This document shows positions 1 to 8,713 of a stretch of 64,000 bases of DNA, piece by piece. Below the pieces are notes generated by a model. It worked only from the letters and a program-made list of their open reading frames with translations. It was not told the origin of the DNA and ran no database searches. How positions within the stretch are numbered: the first letter of the stretch is position 1; the number at the start of each line of letters is the position of its first letter. The DNA is from HK1 sp965202875. Its GTDB lineage: Bacteria; Pseudomonadota; Gammaproteobacteria; HK1. A program made the translations under genes and the position numbers. Where the stretch lies: positions 5,270,001 to 5,334,000 of the forward strand of contig OZ241870.1 in the NCBI GenBank assembly GCA_965202875.1, given 5' to 3'.

Positions 1-830
1 GAGGTGGAAGCGGGCCGCGTCCTGAAGGCAAGGAGGCTCGAAGCGGACACCGCCAGGACGGCAGCAGGGTGGTCGTCTGGGCGCTGCAGCGCACCATCCG
101 GCGCGGCGAGCGCGGTGAAGCCGGACACGGCGGACTTGACGGCGCCCCCTCCCGCCGACGGCCGTCGCCCCACCGCCAACGGCTCCCGCGTCGCCGGCGA
201 AGCCGTCCCTGTCACATCAACCGACGCGGGTACTGTCCAGGATCGACCCTCGAGGCGGGAAACCGGGCCGATCACGTTCACCGGAATACGCAAATCCGCG
301 AAGTTGCGGGAGATTGCCCTTCTTCATCCGCCGATGAACTTCACCGCCGTCTCTTCGCCGTTGAAGCCGAAGCTTTGCTTGTCCGCCAATGCCGACCGAT
401 TTGATCCGACAGATCTTCGAGTCATCGGCCTGCCGAGTCGCTTTATCCACGGGACCGTTCAGCACCCCGAGAGCCGCTCGGCCATATCGGTGTTGAACTT
501 TCGCGCCGCTTGGGGGCACAGCCACGCCCGTTCTTCGGCCCGAACCTGCTCGATGCCATGCTCATGGCCTGAATCGGCGGACGCGATGGCCCCCCGGTCG
601 TGCCTCCGCTGGTGATCGATCATGCGGCCCTGATCGATCTCTATGAACCCGCGCGACCGCATGCAGGCCCAGGAAGACTTCCGGACCAGCCGCCCAGATC
701 GAGGCGGTGACCCGGATCGTGCACCGGCGGCAGACGAGCATGCGGGAGCGGGAGGAGGCGCCGTACCTCTTGCCCGAAGCGCCGGTCGGGTGGTCTGGTT
801 GAAAGGGACGCCTTCAAGGGCAAGATGCGC
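1..830. other. No convincing gene; possible degraded sequence
   Basis: Several frames stay open here because of the high GC, but none gives a protein with recognisable motifs, a plausible start and a ribosome binding site. A short plus-strand frame near 700-800 ends at a TGA just before the neighbouring minus-strand gene and could be the tail of a lost gene, but I cannot name it. Confidence 0.4.
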
Positions 831-2114
831 TCAGCCGGCCCGGAACCGGTCCGCCCGGAACGGCGCCACGTCGATGTTCGGCATCGGTCCGGTGATCATG
901 CCGGCGACGATTCGGCCGGTCATCGGCCCCGCGATCATGCCGGTGTGTCCGTGGCCGAACGCGAGCCACAGGTTCTCGTGCCGCGGGGAGGGGCCGATCA
1001 CCGGGAGCCCGTCCGGCATGCTCGGGCGCCGGCCCATCCATTGCGTCGCGCCTTCGAGCCGCAGCTTCGGGTACATGCGCTTCGCGAGCCGCCGGATGGC
1101 TTCCGCACGGCGGGGGTTCGGCGGCGCATCCACGCCCGCCAGCTCCACCGTGCCCGCGAAGCGCAGTCCCATCTCCATCGGGTTCGCGACGAACTTCCCC
1201 TCCGCCTCCATCACCGTATGGGACACGGTGACGCCGGGGTCCGGGAAGGTGACGTGGTAGCCGCGCTCGGTGTCGAGCGGAAGGTCGAGCCCGAGCCCGT
1301 CGGCGAGCCCGCGGGAGAACGCGCCGGCGGAGAGCACGAAGGCGTCGCCTTCGGCCGTTCCGTCGCCGGTGCGCACCGCGCCGACCCGGCCCGCGCCCGC
1401 CTCGATGCCGGTGACCTCGGCGATCCGGAGCGCGCCCCCGTTCGCAACGACTCGATCGACGTAGGCCCGGATGAGCCGGCCGGGATTCAGGGTGCGGCCC
1501 TGCCCCTTCATGCGTACGCCCTTGACGTAATGCGGCGCAAGATCGGGTTCCGCCTCGTGCAGCTCCCCGCGGCCGAGCACCTCGAATTCCACCCCGCGTT
1601 CGCGGCACAGGTCCAGGCCGCGCCCGGCCTCGGCGTACGCCTTCTCGGAGCCGTAGACGTGCAGGTACTCGGTCGGAGCCACCAGCTCCGGCGTCCCGGC
1701 CTCCCTCGCGAACCGGGTGTGGAGATCGAACGTGGAAGCGTGCAGCGCGGCGAGCGCATCCGCCGCCTTCTCCTGGTGTTCGGCATCGCCACCCGCTTTG
1801 ATGAAGCGCACGAGCCAGGGCAGGAGCCTCGGCAGGTACGACCAGCGGATGCTGAGCGGGCCATCCTCCTTCAGCAGCCAGCCCGGAACCTTCGCCAGCA
1901 TCCCCGGCGCCGGCGTGGGTACGAACGAGGCCGGGGCCAGCACGCCCGCGTTGCCGAACGAGGACGCTCCTTCGTCTCCCGGCCGTTGCCGATCAATCAG
2001 CGTGACCCGCGCCCCCTGCTCCTGGAGGCAGATCGCACAGCACGCCCCCACGATCCCCGCGCCGATGATGACGACGTGGGGTGGCCCGCTCGTTTCGCTT
2101 CCTGACTTGGGCAT
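831..2114 (-). CDS. FAD-dependent D-amino acid dehydrogenase-like oxidoreductase (DAO family)
   Basis: Flavoprotein of the DAO superfamily, about 427 residues, the usual length for DadA-type D-amino acid dehydrogenases, which oxidatively deaminate D-amino acids and pass electrons to the respiratory chain. The dinucleotide-binding motif VVIIGAGIVGACC lies at residues 14-26, followed by an acidic residue ending the second strand (TLIDRQ). The C-terminal FAD-closing motif appears as MGRRPSMPDGLPVIGPSP. I chose the ATG at 2114 rather than the in-frame ATG at 2144 because GAGGAAGAG sits about 8 bases upstream of it. The substrate cannot be read from sequence; glycine, proline or hydroxyproline oxidases are alternatives. 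It stands alone, with an inositol dehydrogenase remnant upstream on the other strand. Confidence 0.85.
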   Translation of the reverse strand: MPKSGSETSGPPHVVIIGAGIVGACCAICLQEQGARVTLIDRQRPGDEGASSFGNAGVLAPASFVPTPAPGMLAKVPGWLLKEDGPLSIRWSYLPRLLPWLVRFIKAGGDAEHQEKAADALAALHASTFDLHTRFAREAGTPELVAPTEYLHVYGSEKAYAEAGRGLDLCRERGVEFEVLGRGELHEAEPDLAPHYVKGVRMKGQGRTLNPGRLIRAYVDRVVANGGALRIAEVTGIEAGAGRVGAVRTGDGTAEGDAFVLSAGAFSRGLADGLGLDLPLDTERGYHVTFPDPGVTVSHTVMEAEGKFVANPMEMGLRFAGTVELAGVDAPPNPRRAEAIRRLAKRMYPKLRLEGATQWMGRRPSMPDGLPVIGPSPRHENLWLAFGHGHTGMIAGPMTGRIVAGMITGPMPNIDVAPFRADRFRAG

Positions 2115-2188
2115 CGCTTGTTGCTCTTCCTCAAAGCATCGCAAATTGCTGTTTTCCGCCTGCCCATGTTTGGCCAGCTACTTTGCGG

Positions 2189-2485
2189 GCGGCGCGGCTC
2201 GAAGTCCACGGCTCGAAGGGGATGGTCTCGGCCGGGAACCGCCGCAGCACCACGGTCACCGTGGCCGGCGCCGGGGGCTATTGCCGCGGGCTGCTGCTCG
2301 ACTTCTTCGTGCAGCGCTACCGCGACGCCTGCCGGCGCGAGCTGGAAGCGTTCGTGGACGCGGTCGTCTCCGGAAGCCGGATGACCCCGGACGGTGACGA
2401 CGGGCTCAGGGCGCTGGAGATCGCGGTGGCCGCGAGGCGTTCGGCCCGGGAGCGGCGGGCGGAAGGGCATGGTACGGCCACCTGA
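2189..2485 (+). pseudogene. C-terminal remnant of a Gfo/Idh/MocA oxidoreductase (inositol 2-dehydrogenase-like)
   Basis: About 95 codons translate as the end of an inositol 2-dehydrogenase-type protein. The segment LEVHGSKGMVSAGNRR resembles the strand region around the substrate site, and FFVQRYRDACRRELEAFVDA followed by PDGDDGLRALEIA matches the usual C-terminal helices. The NAD-binding N-terminal two thirds are absent; upstream sequence immediately enters the divergent dehydrogenase gene. I infer that a deletion or rearrangement removed the 5' part. It is probably not expressed. Confidence 0.7.
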
Positions 2486-2767
2486 ATACCGGCCGGGAGT
2501 TCATGAATGTCCGAGATCACCGTCTACGCGGACGGACCTCGACGAGGAGACCCTGGAGCGCCATCCCCGGATCGGTGCCGAAGCCGGTCATTCCTTTCCT
2601 GTCCCGCCGGCACGACGGCATCGAATGTAGCGCCCCCAGGGTACCGATCCAAGGACCGGCGACCGGCGGAGTCGCCGCTGACACGGGGCCGGTGTATGGT
2701 TCGGCATCCGCACACGAGCCGGTACCGGTCCATGGCTCGATCGAGCCGACATTCGAGGAGTCCCGCC

Positions 2768-3514
2768 ATGCTTCGTCATCTCGCCGTTCTGTCCCTCGCC
2801 TTCGCGGCGCCGGGTCCGGCATCGGCCCAGGACGCCGACATTCGGGGTCCGATCTCCCGGGTCACCCTGATCGAGCTGTTCACCTCGGAGGGATGCAGTA
2901 GCTGCCCACCGGCCGAGAAGTGGCTCAACGAGGTCGAGGCCCGCCCCGACCTGTGGAGCCGGGTCGTGCCCGTCGCCTTTCACGTGGATTACTGGGACTA
3001 CATCGGGTGGCCGGATCGATTCGCCTCGCGCGAGCACTCCCTCCGGCAGCGGACGTACCGGGATCTCGGACATCTCGGTAGCGTCTACACCCCCGGCTTC
3101 GTGGTCGGGGGCCGGGAATGGCGCGGCTGGTTCCGGAACCCGAAGCTCGAACTCCCCTCGGACGTCGACGTCGGCTCGATCTCGGTGGACGTGCGCGACG
3201 GCCGCTTCGCGGCGCGCTTCGGGCCGGTCGTCGAGGTTCCCGAATCGCTCGATCTGCATGTGGCGCGGCTCGGGTTCGATCTCGTCACCGAGGTGCGCGC
3301 CGGAGAGAATCACGGCCGCACCCTGGAGCACGGCTTCGTGGTGCTCGGATGGAGCCGGCACCGAATGACGAGCGACGGCGGCTCCGGTTACCACGTGTCG
3401 GGGAGGCTCCCCGCGGCCTCGAACCCGGCCCCGCGCGAGGCGGTGGCGGTGTGGGTGAGCGTTCCCGAAGATCCGTTTCCCATCCAGGCCGCGGGCAACT
3501 GGCTCGCGGACTGA
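2768..3514 (+). CDS. DUF1223 family secreted protein
   Basis: A 248-residue protein with an N-terminal signal peptide ending near ASAQD. Next comes the hallmark DUF1223 segment ELFTSEGCSSCPPAEKWL (about residues 37-54), a thioredoxin-like CxxC site. The middle carries the conserved HVDYWDYIGWPDRFAS stretch. The family is periplasmic and thioredoxin-fold-like; its function is not established. The start at 2768 is supported by GAGGAG seven bases upstream and by the signal peptide beginning exactly there; the frame is open further upstream without similarity. No operon partner: the downstream gene is a fragment on the opposite strand. Confidence 0.88.
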   Translation: MLRHLAVLSLAFAAPGPASAQDADIRGPISRVTLIELFTSEGCSSCPPAEKWLNEVEARPDLWSRVVPVAFHVDYWDYIGWPDRFASREHSLRQRTYRDLGHLGSVYTPGFVVGGREWRGWFRNPKLELPSDVDVGSISVDVRDGRFAARFGPVVEVPESLDLHVARLGFDLVTEVRAGENHGRTLEHGFVVLGWSRHRMTSDGGSGYHVSGRLPAASNPAPREAVAVWVSVPEDPFPIQAAGNWLAD

Positions 3515-3612
3515 GGCTCCCGCGCCCTGCCGGGCCGCCGGCCGTGGTGCATTGCGGTTTCACAGACATCGGATGCGCGGCTGCGTTCGAGTCCGCCCTT
3601 GCCGTTCCGGGT

Positions 3613-4035
3613 CATGTCCTGCTCCGGGAGCGGAACGATCGACAGGGTGGCATTCACCGCCCCGCTCACCCCGCCCGGGACCGGCGCGTCCACGTACTCG
3701 ATCCCATGCCCGGCAAGCAGCTCGTGCACACGCCGGGTGGCTGTGGTCCCGATCGTCGAGTGATCCACGACAAGCCGCGTCCTGCGGTCCGGCGCACCGG
3801 CGATCTCGCGGACAATCGACTCCGACGCCCGGCCGTCCGGCACGCACAGGTGGATCGTCTCGACCCTGCCCGCCAGCGCAGCATTCGACGCCTTGAGCTT
3901 CACCCCCCGAGGCGCCCGCGCCTGGGAGCCGACCGCGTCGTGCACGACTACGGCCCACCCCGCCTTCATGAGGTTTTCCGCCATCGGCCGGCCCATGTGG
4001 CCGAGGCCGACGAATTCGATTTCATTCGAAGACAT
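3613..4035 (-). pseudogene. N-terminal remnant of a 3-hydroxyisobutyrate dehydrogenase-family NAD(P) oxidoreductase
   Basis: From the ATG at 4035, about 141 codons give a clear beta-hydroxyacid dehydrogenase N-terminus. The nucleotide motif GLGHMGRPMAENL is at residues 10-22, the segment VVDHSTIGTT is near 89-98, and the substrate-loop motif DAPVPGGVSGA is near 116-126. Similarity stops shortly after this, where the C-terminal helical domain of about 150 residues should begin; the frame then runs on into unrelated sequence. A 3' deletion is the simplest explanation, and the catalytic lysine region is missing. Confidence 0.75.
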
Positions 4036-4243
4036 GTCCTGCACCGTTGAGCACGAGCTTGCGCCCCGCCTCGCGTCCGCCCTGCCCCGCATTCGCCTGC
4101 CGCTGCCGCCGCACCCTTGCGCCACCGTCTCGCGGCGCCGCCGGAGGGGCGATCGGCCGGACGAGGTTCCGATCGTCCCGCGGCGGCCGAAGCGGGCCGC
4201 CGTCGAACCTGGACCGTCCCCGGCCGGGGGGCCGCGATCAATC

Positions 4244-4630
4244 TCAGTCACCGCCAGCGTCCATCTCGTCGAGCACGCGGCGCGCGATCCGGAAGCTCTC
4301 CACTCCGACGGGAATGCCGCAGCAGATCGCGATCTGGTGCAGCACGTCCTTCAGCTCGTCGCGGGTGGCGCCGTTCCGAATCGCGCCGCGGAAATGCAGC
4401 TCGAATTCATGGCTGCGGCCGAGTGCCGCGAGCATCCCGAGGAGCAGGATGCTGCGCTGCTTGCGGTCGAGATGGGGACTGGCCCAGATTTCGCCCCAGC
4501 AATACTCCGTGACGAAGTTCTGGAACTCGCGGTTGAAGTCGGTCGCGTCCTGGACCGCCTTGTTGACGTACTCCTCTCCGAGCACCTCCGAACGGATCTT
4601 CAGACCGGTTTCGTAGCGTTGTCTATCCAT
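4244..4630 (-). CDS. Carboxymuconolactone decarboxylase family protein (PcaC-like)
   Basis: A 128-residue single-domain protein, the length typical of 4-carboxymuconolactone decarboxylase PcaC, which acts in protocatechuate degradation (ring-cleavage branch of the beta-ketoadipate pathway). The block EYCWGEIWASPHLDRKQRS and the following LGRSHEFELHFRGAIRNG match the conserved core, with the catalytic-type histidine in SHEFELH. No other protocatechuate gene is nearby, so an alternative role in the same fold family cannot be excluded. The ATG at 4630 is preceded by GGGAGGG. The remnant dehydrogenase upstream of its 3' end is on the same strand. Confidence 0.85.
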   Translation of the reverse strand: MDRQRYETGLKIRSEVLGEEYVNKAVQDATDFNREFQNFVTEYCWGEIWASPHLDRKQRSILLLGMLAALGRSHEFELHFRGAIRNGATRDELKDVLHQIAICCGIPVGVESFRIARRVLDEMDAGGD

Positions 4631-5482
4631 GGGTGCAGCCCTCCCTGACTGGTGTGAACGGCCGTGACGCCGGCCGGGGCGGAATCGCGAAACTGCCCGC
4701 CGCCGACCGCCGCCGCAAGATTGCGAGGGACAGGATTCCGACCGTGCGGCGGCGAGTCAAGGCCCGGGGGTGCGCAGGCCGCACGTTGACCGTGGAGGCG
4801 GGCGCCATCATCTGCATCGAGCCTGCACATCAGGATCGAGGAGACATGAGCGGGACCACAACGGGTCTCCTGGGAAGCTTGCTTCTCCACCCGCCATCCG
4901 CAAACCCCTTTATCCATAGCACTTCCCAACCCCCGGTGTGGACTACGCGCCTTCCGTAGCCCACATCTTCCGCGCTATACGATGCGCCCGGGTGCTACCG
5001 GGAAGGCACGGATTCGCCTACCGCGCGCTTGACCGGACGCCCGCCCGGGGCATCTTCGAGTCGCGGTCCGGGGGGGAGGGTCCGGCAGCCCCATGAGTTG
5101 CGCCCTCTGCCCGCCCGCTCAAACTGATCCACTACCAGCGGCGGTGCCCGCTTGCCGCGCATACCCTTCGGCGGCGGGACCGGGCGGGCGCTCGGCGGTC
5201 CGTCGCGGGTTGACATGCGGGATGCTTTCGCGAGAAGGTGATTCCCGGCAACCACGCGCCGATTGAAGTTCTTGAAATCGCCCAGGACATCCGTCAGCGG
5301 ATCGATGAGGTGGAAAGAACCGGAGTCACAACCATTTCCGGCAGGACGAAGTAACTTGGCGACAAAGTCGAGGTGTCTCGGACACTCCGCTTGCGCGGGG
5401 ACAGGTTCTGGAACAGATGCGGATCTTCGTCGAGAGTGGCGAGGCGTTGCGGGGCCTCGCCTCCTTCCTCGCCGTCCGATCT
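4631..5482. other. Gene-poor stretch of about 850 bases
   Basis: No frame in this stretch shows a credible complete protein. The only coding-like piece is the short reading frame at 5238-5354, listed separately. The stretch lies between divergent neighbours (decarboxylase leftwards, ATPase 3' end on the right) and includes an AT-richer patch around 4900-4980. Confidence 0.5.
5238..5354 (+). pseudogene. 38-codon remnant resembling the tail of the adjacent ATPase/TPR protein
   Basis: A short plus-strand frame (GTG to TAA) encodes IEVLEIAQDIRQRIDEVE followed by a brief tail. The core EV-E-AQDIR resembles the extreme C-terminus of the 1076-residue ATPase encoded on the opposite strand at 5483-8713, which ends VEEVAQDIRRDLAKLKEA. 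This could be a leftover of a related gene in opposite orientation, or a chance likeness over about a dozen residues. Weak evidence. Confidence 0.25.
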
Positions 5483-8400
5483 CTACGTCGCGCCATTGGT
5501 CCGAGCTTCCTTCAGCTTTGCCAGATCCCGCCGGATATCCTGGGCGACCTCCTCGACTTCACGCGCCACCCGGGATTCAAGCCCAAGTTCCCATTCCAAC
5601 GCCGTCGTGAGGGGCAGCAGCAGGTCCGCCGCCGGTGATGCCTGGACCAGCTCCCGCATCCGCTCCGGCCCGAGATCGATGCTGAACTTCATCAAGGCGT
5701 GCAGGACGGCGCTTGGAAGAGAATCGAGCTCCGGCAGGATCGCGAGCATCGCCTCGATGTCCTGTGCGCTGCCGGATGAGTTGTCGCTCGCGAGGATCGC
5801 CCTTGCCCGGATCAGGTGAGCCCGCCATCGGTTGGCCGGGGACTCCGTGAAATGCTGATCGAGTACCCGGCCAGCCGTCTCGACAGCCGCTTCGTACCGT
5901 CCGCACTTCAACTCCAGATCGGCTTTTGAAAGAAGTGCACTCCCAGCCAGTTTCCGAAATTCGGGATGTTCGCTTGTCTCGATACGGCACGCTGCCTCGT
6001 CGTAGGCAGGCAGCGCCTCCACCGTACGGTTCAACCCGGTGAGTACGGATGCCTTGCCGAAGAAAGCGAACGCAATCAGAGTGCGAAAGGCCGGCGCATC
6101 GTCGTCCCTGAATCGGCACACCGCATCGTCAAAAGAGGCCAACGCTTCTCTTGATCGATCCAGCTCGTGGAGCACGAGTCCTTTGGCGACGAGAGCCGCC
6201 GCAAACGGCTTGACGAGAACCGGCGAGTCACTCTCCTCGAATCGATGGACCACTTCGTCGTTGGCGACCAATGCTTCCTCAAGACGATCCAGACCTCGAA
6301 GTATTTCTCCTTTTTTGACGAGACCTTTCGCGACCCATGCAAGGATTGCCGGCGTCTCGTTCGTCCCGAATCGACGCGCCAATTCGTCAAAGGCGGTCAG
6401 TGCTTCCTCCCTCCGATCCAGTTTGGTCAGTATGTCGCCCTTTGTGAAGAGAGAGGCCGCGACTCGCTCAAGAAGATCCGGCGTCTCGTTCGCATCGAAT
6501 CGGTGCTCCGCTTCGTCAAGCGCGGCCAGCGCTTCCATCGGCCGATTCAGGCGGTCAAGAGAAAGTCCTTTATTGACGAGAGCCGCCATGATCAGGCCGG
6601 GAGGGCAGGGTATCCCGCTCCCGCCAAACCGATGTACTATATCGTCATGGACAGCCAATGCCTCTTCCAGCCGATTCAGCCTGTCGAGCACCACCCCTTT
6701 GTTGACGAGGGCGGTCACGATCGGCTCGACAAGTGCTGGTGCATTGCTCTCCCCAAATCGTTGTATTACTTCGTCATACACGGCCAATGCTTCCTCGGAT
6801 CGGTTCAGTCCGTAGAGTATGCCACCTTTTTCGACGAGGGCGGTTGCGGTGAACATGGATGACGCCGGTACGTCACCAGCCGCGATTAGAGGAATCATTT
6901 CGTTCCAAAAATTTATCGCTTCTTCTGGCATGTCTTGTGGCGGTCGCAGTTCATCGATTTCGGCATCCCTCCTTACGAACATCTCCATGAATTGATCGAA
7001 AGAATTCGGCGTACCGATCAAGTCGAATCGAAGCACCCCTTCATCGTAGGCGGCCAATGCATCCTCCTGCCGATCCAGTTGTCTGAGTGTTGCGCCTTTG
7101 GTGAAGAAGCTGAATGCGACCAATAGGGAAACGTCCGGTACGTCGCTTTCTCCGAATCGGCGCACCAGTTCGTCGCACGTCGCCAGCGCATCCTCTACCC
7201 GGTTCCGGGCGTACAAGACACCCGCATTTCTCATAAGTTTCCCCGCAGCGGCCAATTCTGCAAATTCATGTTCGTCGTCATGAAGTAATTCGACCTGGTC
7301 TCGATCCGGTGAGGTGCCGGCTGTCGTCGTTTCCGTCATATCCGGATGCGCTGGGTCTCGACCAAGAAACTTCATGAAGTGCGAGGGAGCCACTGCGAGC
7401 AAATCTTCGCGATGCACGGCCAGCGCCGGTAGTTCCATCAGTTGTACGAATGCAGTCTGATAAAGCGATCGCAGCTCCGTTTCCACATTTTCCGCCTCGC
7501 GGACCATACGGACACCGATGTCCCTCAACTCGCGCGGCGAGTAGTACGACGCCATGAAACGGATGAGGGCTTCGATCAGGTGATCCGGCCGGCGTCGGCG
7601 GCGCAGCAGGTAGTAGATGTTGTACAGGCGCTCGCTCAGGTAGTACTGCTTGCGCCGGGCGCTGCCGCCCGCGACCAGGACGGCACCCCGTTCGATGAGG
7701 CGGGTGAGCTGGGCGCTGCATTTGCTCGTCTCGATCCGCGCCCGATCCGCGATCTCCTTGGTGAGCGCCGGCTTCCACAGGTCGGCGAGGGCGAGGTAGA
7801 CGCGCCGCTCCTGGGGCGGGAGCGATTCGAGATGGCTCTTGAAGTACTCCGTATGGTCATCGACCAGATCGAGCAATTCGGCCATGAGCTCGCGGAAGGA
7901 CCGCCCCGCGCCGAAACGGGCCACGATCGTGAGCAGGCGCGGGCTGCCGCCGGTGAGGATTTCCAGCGAACGGATCGTCTTGGGCGGGCGGCGTTGGCCG
8001 GACACCGTCTCCCACAGGACGGCGCATTCGTTGGTGTCGAGAGGGCGTAACGCAAGCACCCGGAACAGATCGTACAGGGCACGGTCCGGGTGGTCGATCT
8101 CGTCGAAGCGGCTGGTCGCGCTCGCGAGCAGGACGATCCGCGGCTCGGTCTGGAGGGTCTGGCGCAGCCGCCATCCCGCTTCCCGGGAGTCCGCCATGTC
8201 CCTGAACATCATGTTCAGGTTCTCGACCATCAGCACCAGCCGCTTGCCCTCCAGGTCCGAGAAGTCCAGGAGCGCGGCGAGGCAGCGTTCGCCGAGGGCC
8301 CGATCGTCGCGAACGGTGCGCAGGTCCTCGAAGGTGCGGTGCAGGTCGGGGCCGCCCTCCCGCCGCGGCGCCTGGTCGGCTAGGCGGGACAGGCACTCCA

Positions 8401-8713
8401 GCCACAGCTCCCCGGCGGTCCCGACCTCGTAGCTCTCCTCCGCGAAGACGACGGGGAAGAATCCGGACGACAGCGAGGCGTCCCGGCGCACCTCCGCCGC
8501 GACCCGCAGGAGCAGGCTCGTCTTCCCGCTGCCGCGCGGGCCGATCACGATCTGGTGCGGGTTCGCGCTTCCGGTGCACTCGCGCAAGACCTCGACGATG
8601 GATGCGAATTCGCTCGTCCGCACGCAGAACGAAGCCACCAGCTCGTCGTCGCTGAGGAACCCGGGGTTGTACTTCCGGGGGGGAGGAGCGGTCGGAGGAT
8701 CGGTCACGGCCAT
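5483..8713 (-). CDS. P-loop ATPase with C-terminal TPR-like repeat array (about 1076 aa)
   Basis: Large signal-transduction-type ATPase. Residues 58-65 form a textbook Walker A (GPRGSGKT); the candidate Walker B is LVLMVENLN near 157-166, with Glu where Asp is more usual. A sensor-like LLASATSRFDEI follows, then a winged-helix-like segment with KQYYLSERLYNIYYLLRRRR near residue 355. From about residue 490 to 980 there are roughly ten repeats of about 42 residues with the consensus KG--L--LNR-EEAL--YDE---RFG-S, a TPR-like superhelix suited to binding a protein partner. The open frame continues 5' to 9838, but the real start is the ATG at 8713, which overlaps the stop of the upstream ATPase gene by ten bases, implying translational coupling. 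Function unknown; the ATPase-sensor design is common in bacterial immunity and regulation (inference). Confidence 0.8.
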   Translation of the reverse strand: MAVTDPPTAPPPRKYNPGFLSDDELVASFCVRTSEFASIVEVLRECTGSANPHQIVIGPRGSGKTSLLLRVAAEVRRDASLSSGFFPVVFAEESYEVGTAGELWLECLSRLADQAPRREGGPDLHRTFEDLRTVRDDRALGERCLAALLDFSDLEGKRLVLMVENLNMMFRDMADSREAGWRLRQTLQTEPRIVLLASATSRFDEIDHPDRALYDLFRVLALRPLDTNECAVLWETVSGQRRPPKTIRSLEILTGGSPRLLTIVARFGAGRSFRELMAELLDLVDDHTEYFKSHLESLPPQERRVYLALADLWKPALTKEIADRARIETSKCSAQLTRLIERGAVLVAGGSARRKQYYLSERLYNIYYLLRRRRRPDHLIEALIRFMASYYSPRELRDIGVRMVREAENVETELRSLYQTAFVQLMELPALAVHREDLLAVAPSHFMKFLGRDPAHPDMTETTTAGTSPDRDQVELLHDDEHEFAELAAAGKLMRNAGVLYARNRVEDALATCDELVRRFGESDVPDVSLLVAFSFFTKGATLRQLDRQEDALAAYDEGVLRFDLIGTPNSFDQFMEMFVRRDAEIDELRPPQDMPEEAINFWNEMIPLIAAGDVPASSMFTATALVEKGGILYGLNRSEEALAVYDEVIQRFGESNAPALVEPIVTALVNKGVVLDRLNRLEEALAVHDDIVHRFGGSGIPCPPGLIMAALVNKGLSLDRLNRPMEALAALDEAEHRFDANETPDLLERVAASLFTKGDILTKLDRREEALTAFDELARRFGTNETPAILAWVAKGLVKKGEILRGLDRLEEALVANDEVVHRFEESDSPVLVKPFAAALVAKGLVLHELDRSREALASFDDAVCRFRDDDAPAFRTLIAFAFFGKASVLTGLNRTVEALPAYDEAACRIETSEHPEFRKLAGSALLSKADLELKCGRYEAAVETAGRVLDQHFTESPANRWRAHLIRARAILASDNSSGSAQDIEAMLAILPELDSLPSAVLHALMKFSIDLGPERMRELVQASPAADLLLPLTTALEWELGLESRVAREVEEVAQDIRRDLAKLKEARTNGAT

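Noticed and set aside
4633..4959. Plus-strand 108-codon frame divergent from the decarboxylase gene
   Set aside because: No similarity or plausible domain; start overlaps the ribosome binding region of the opposite gene and composition is that of a random GC-rich frame.
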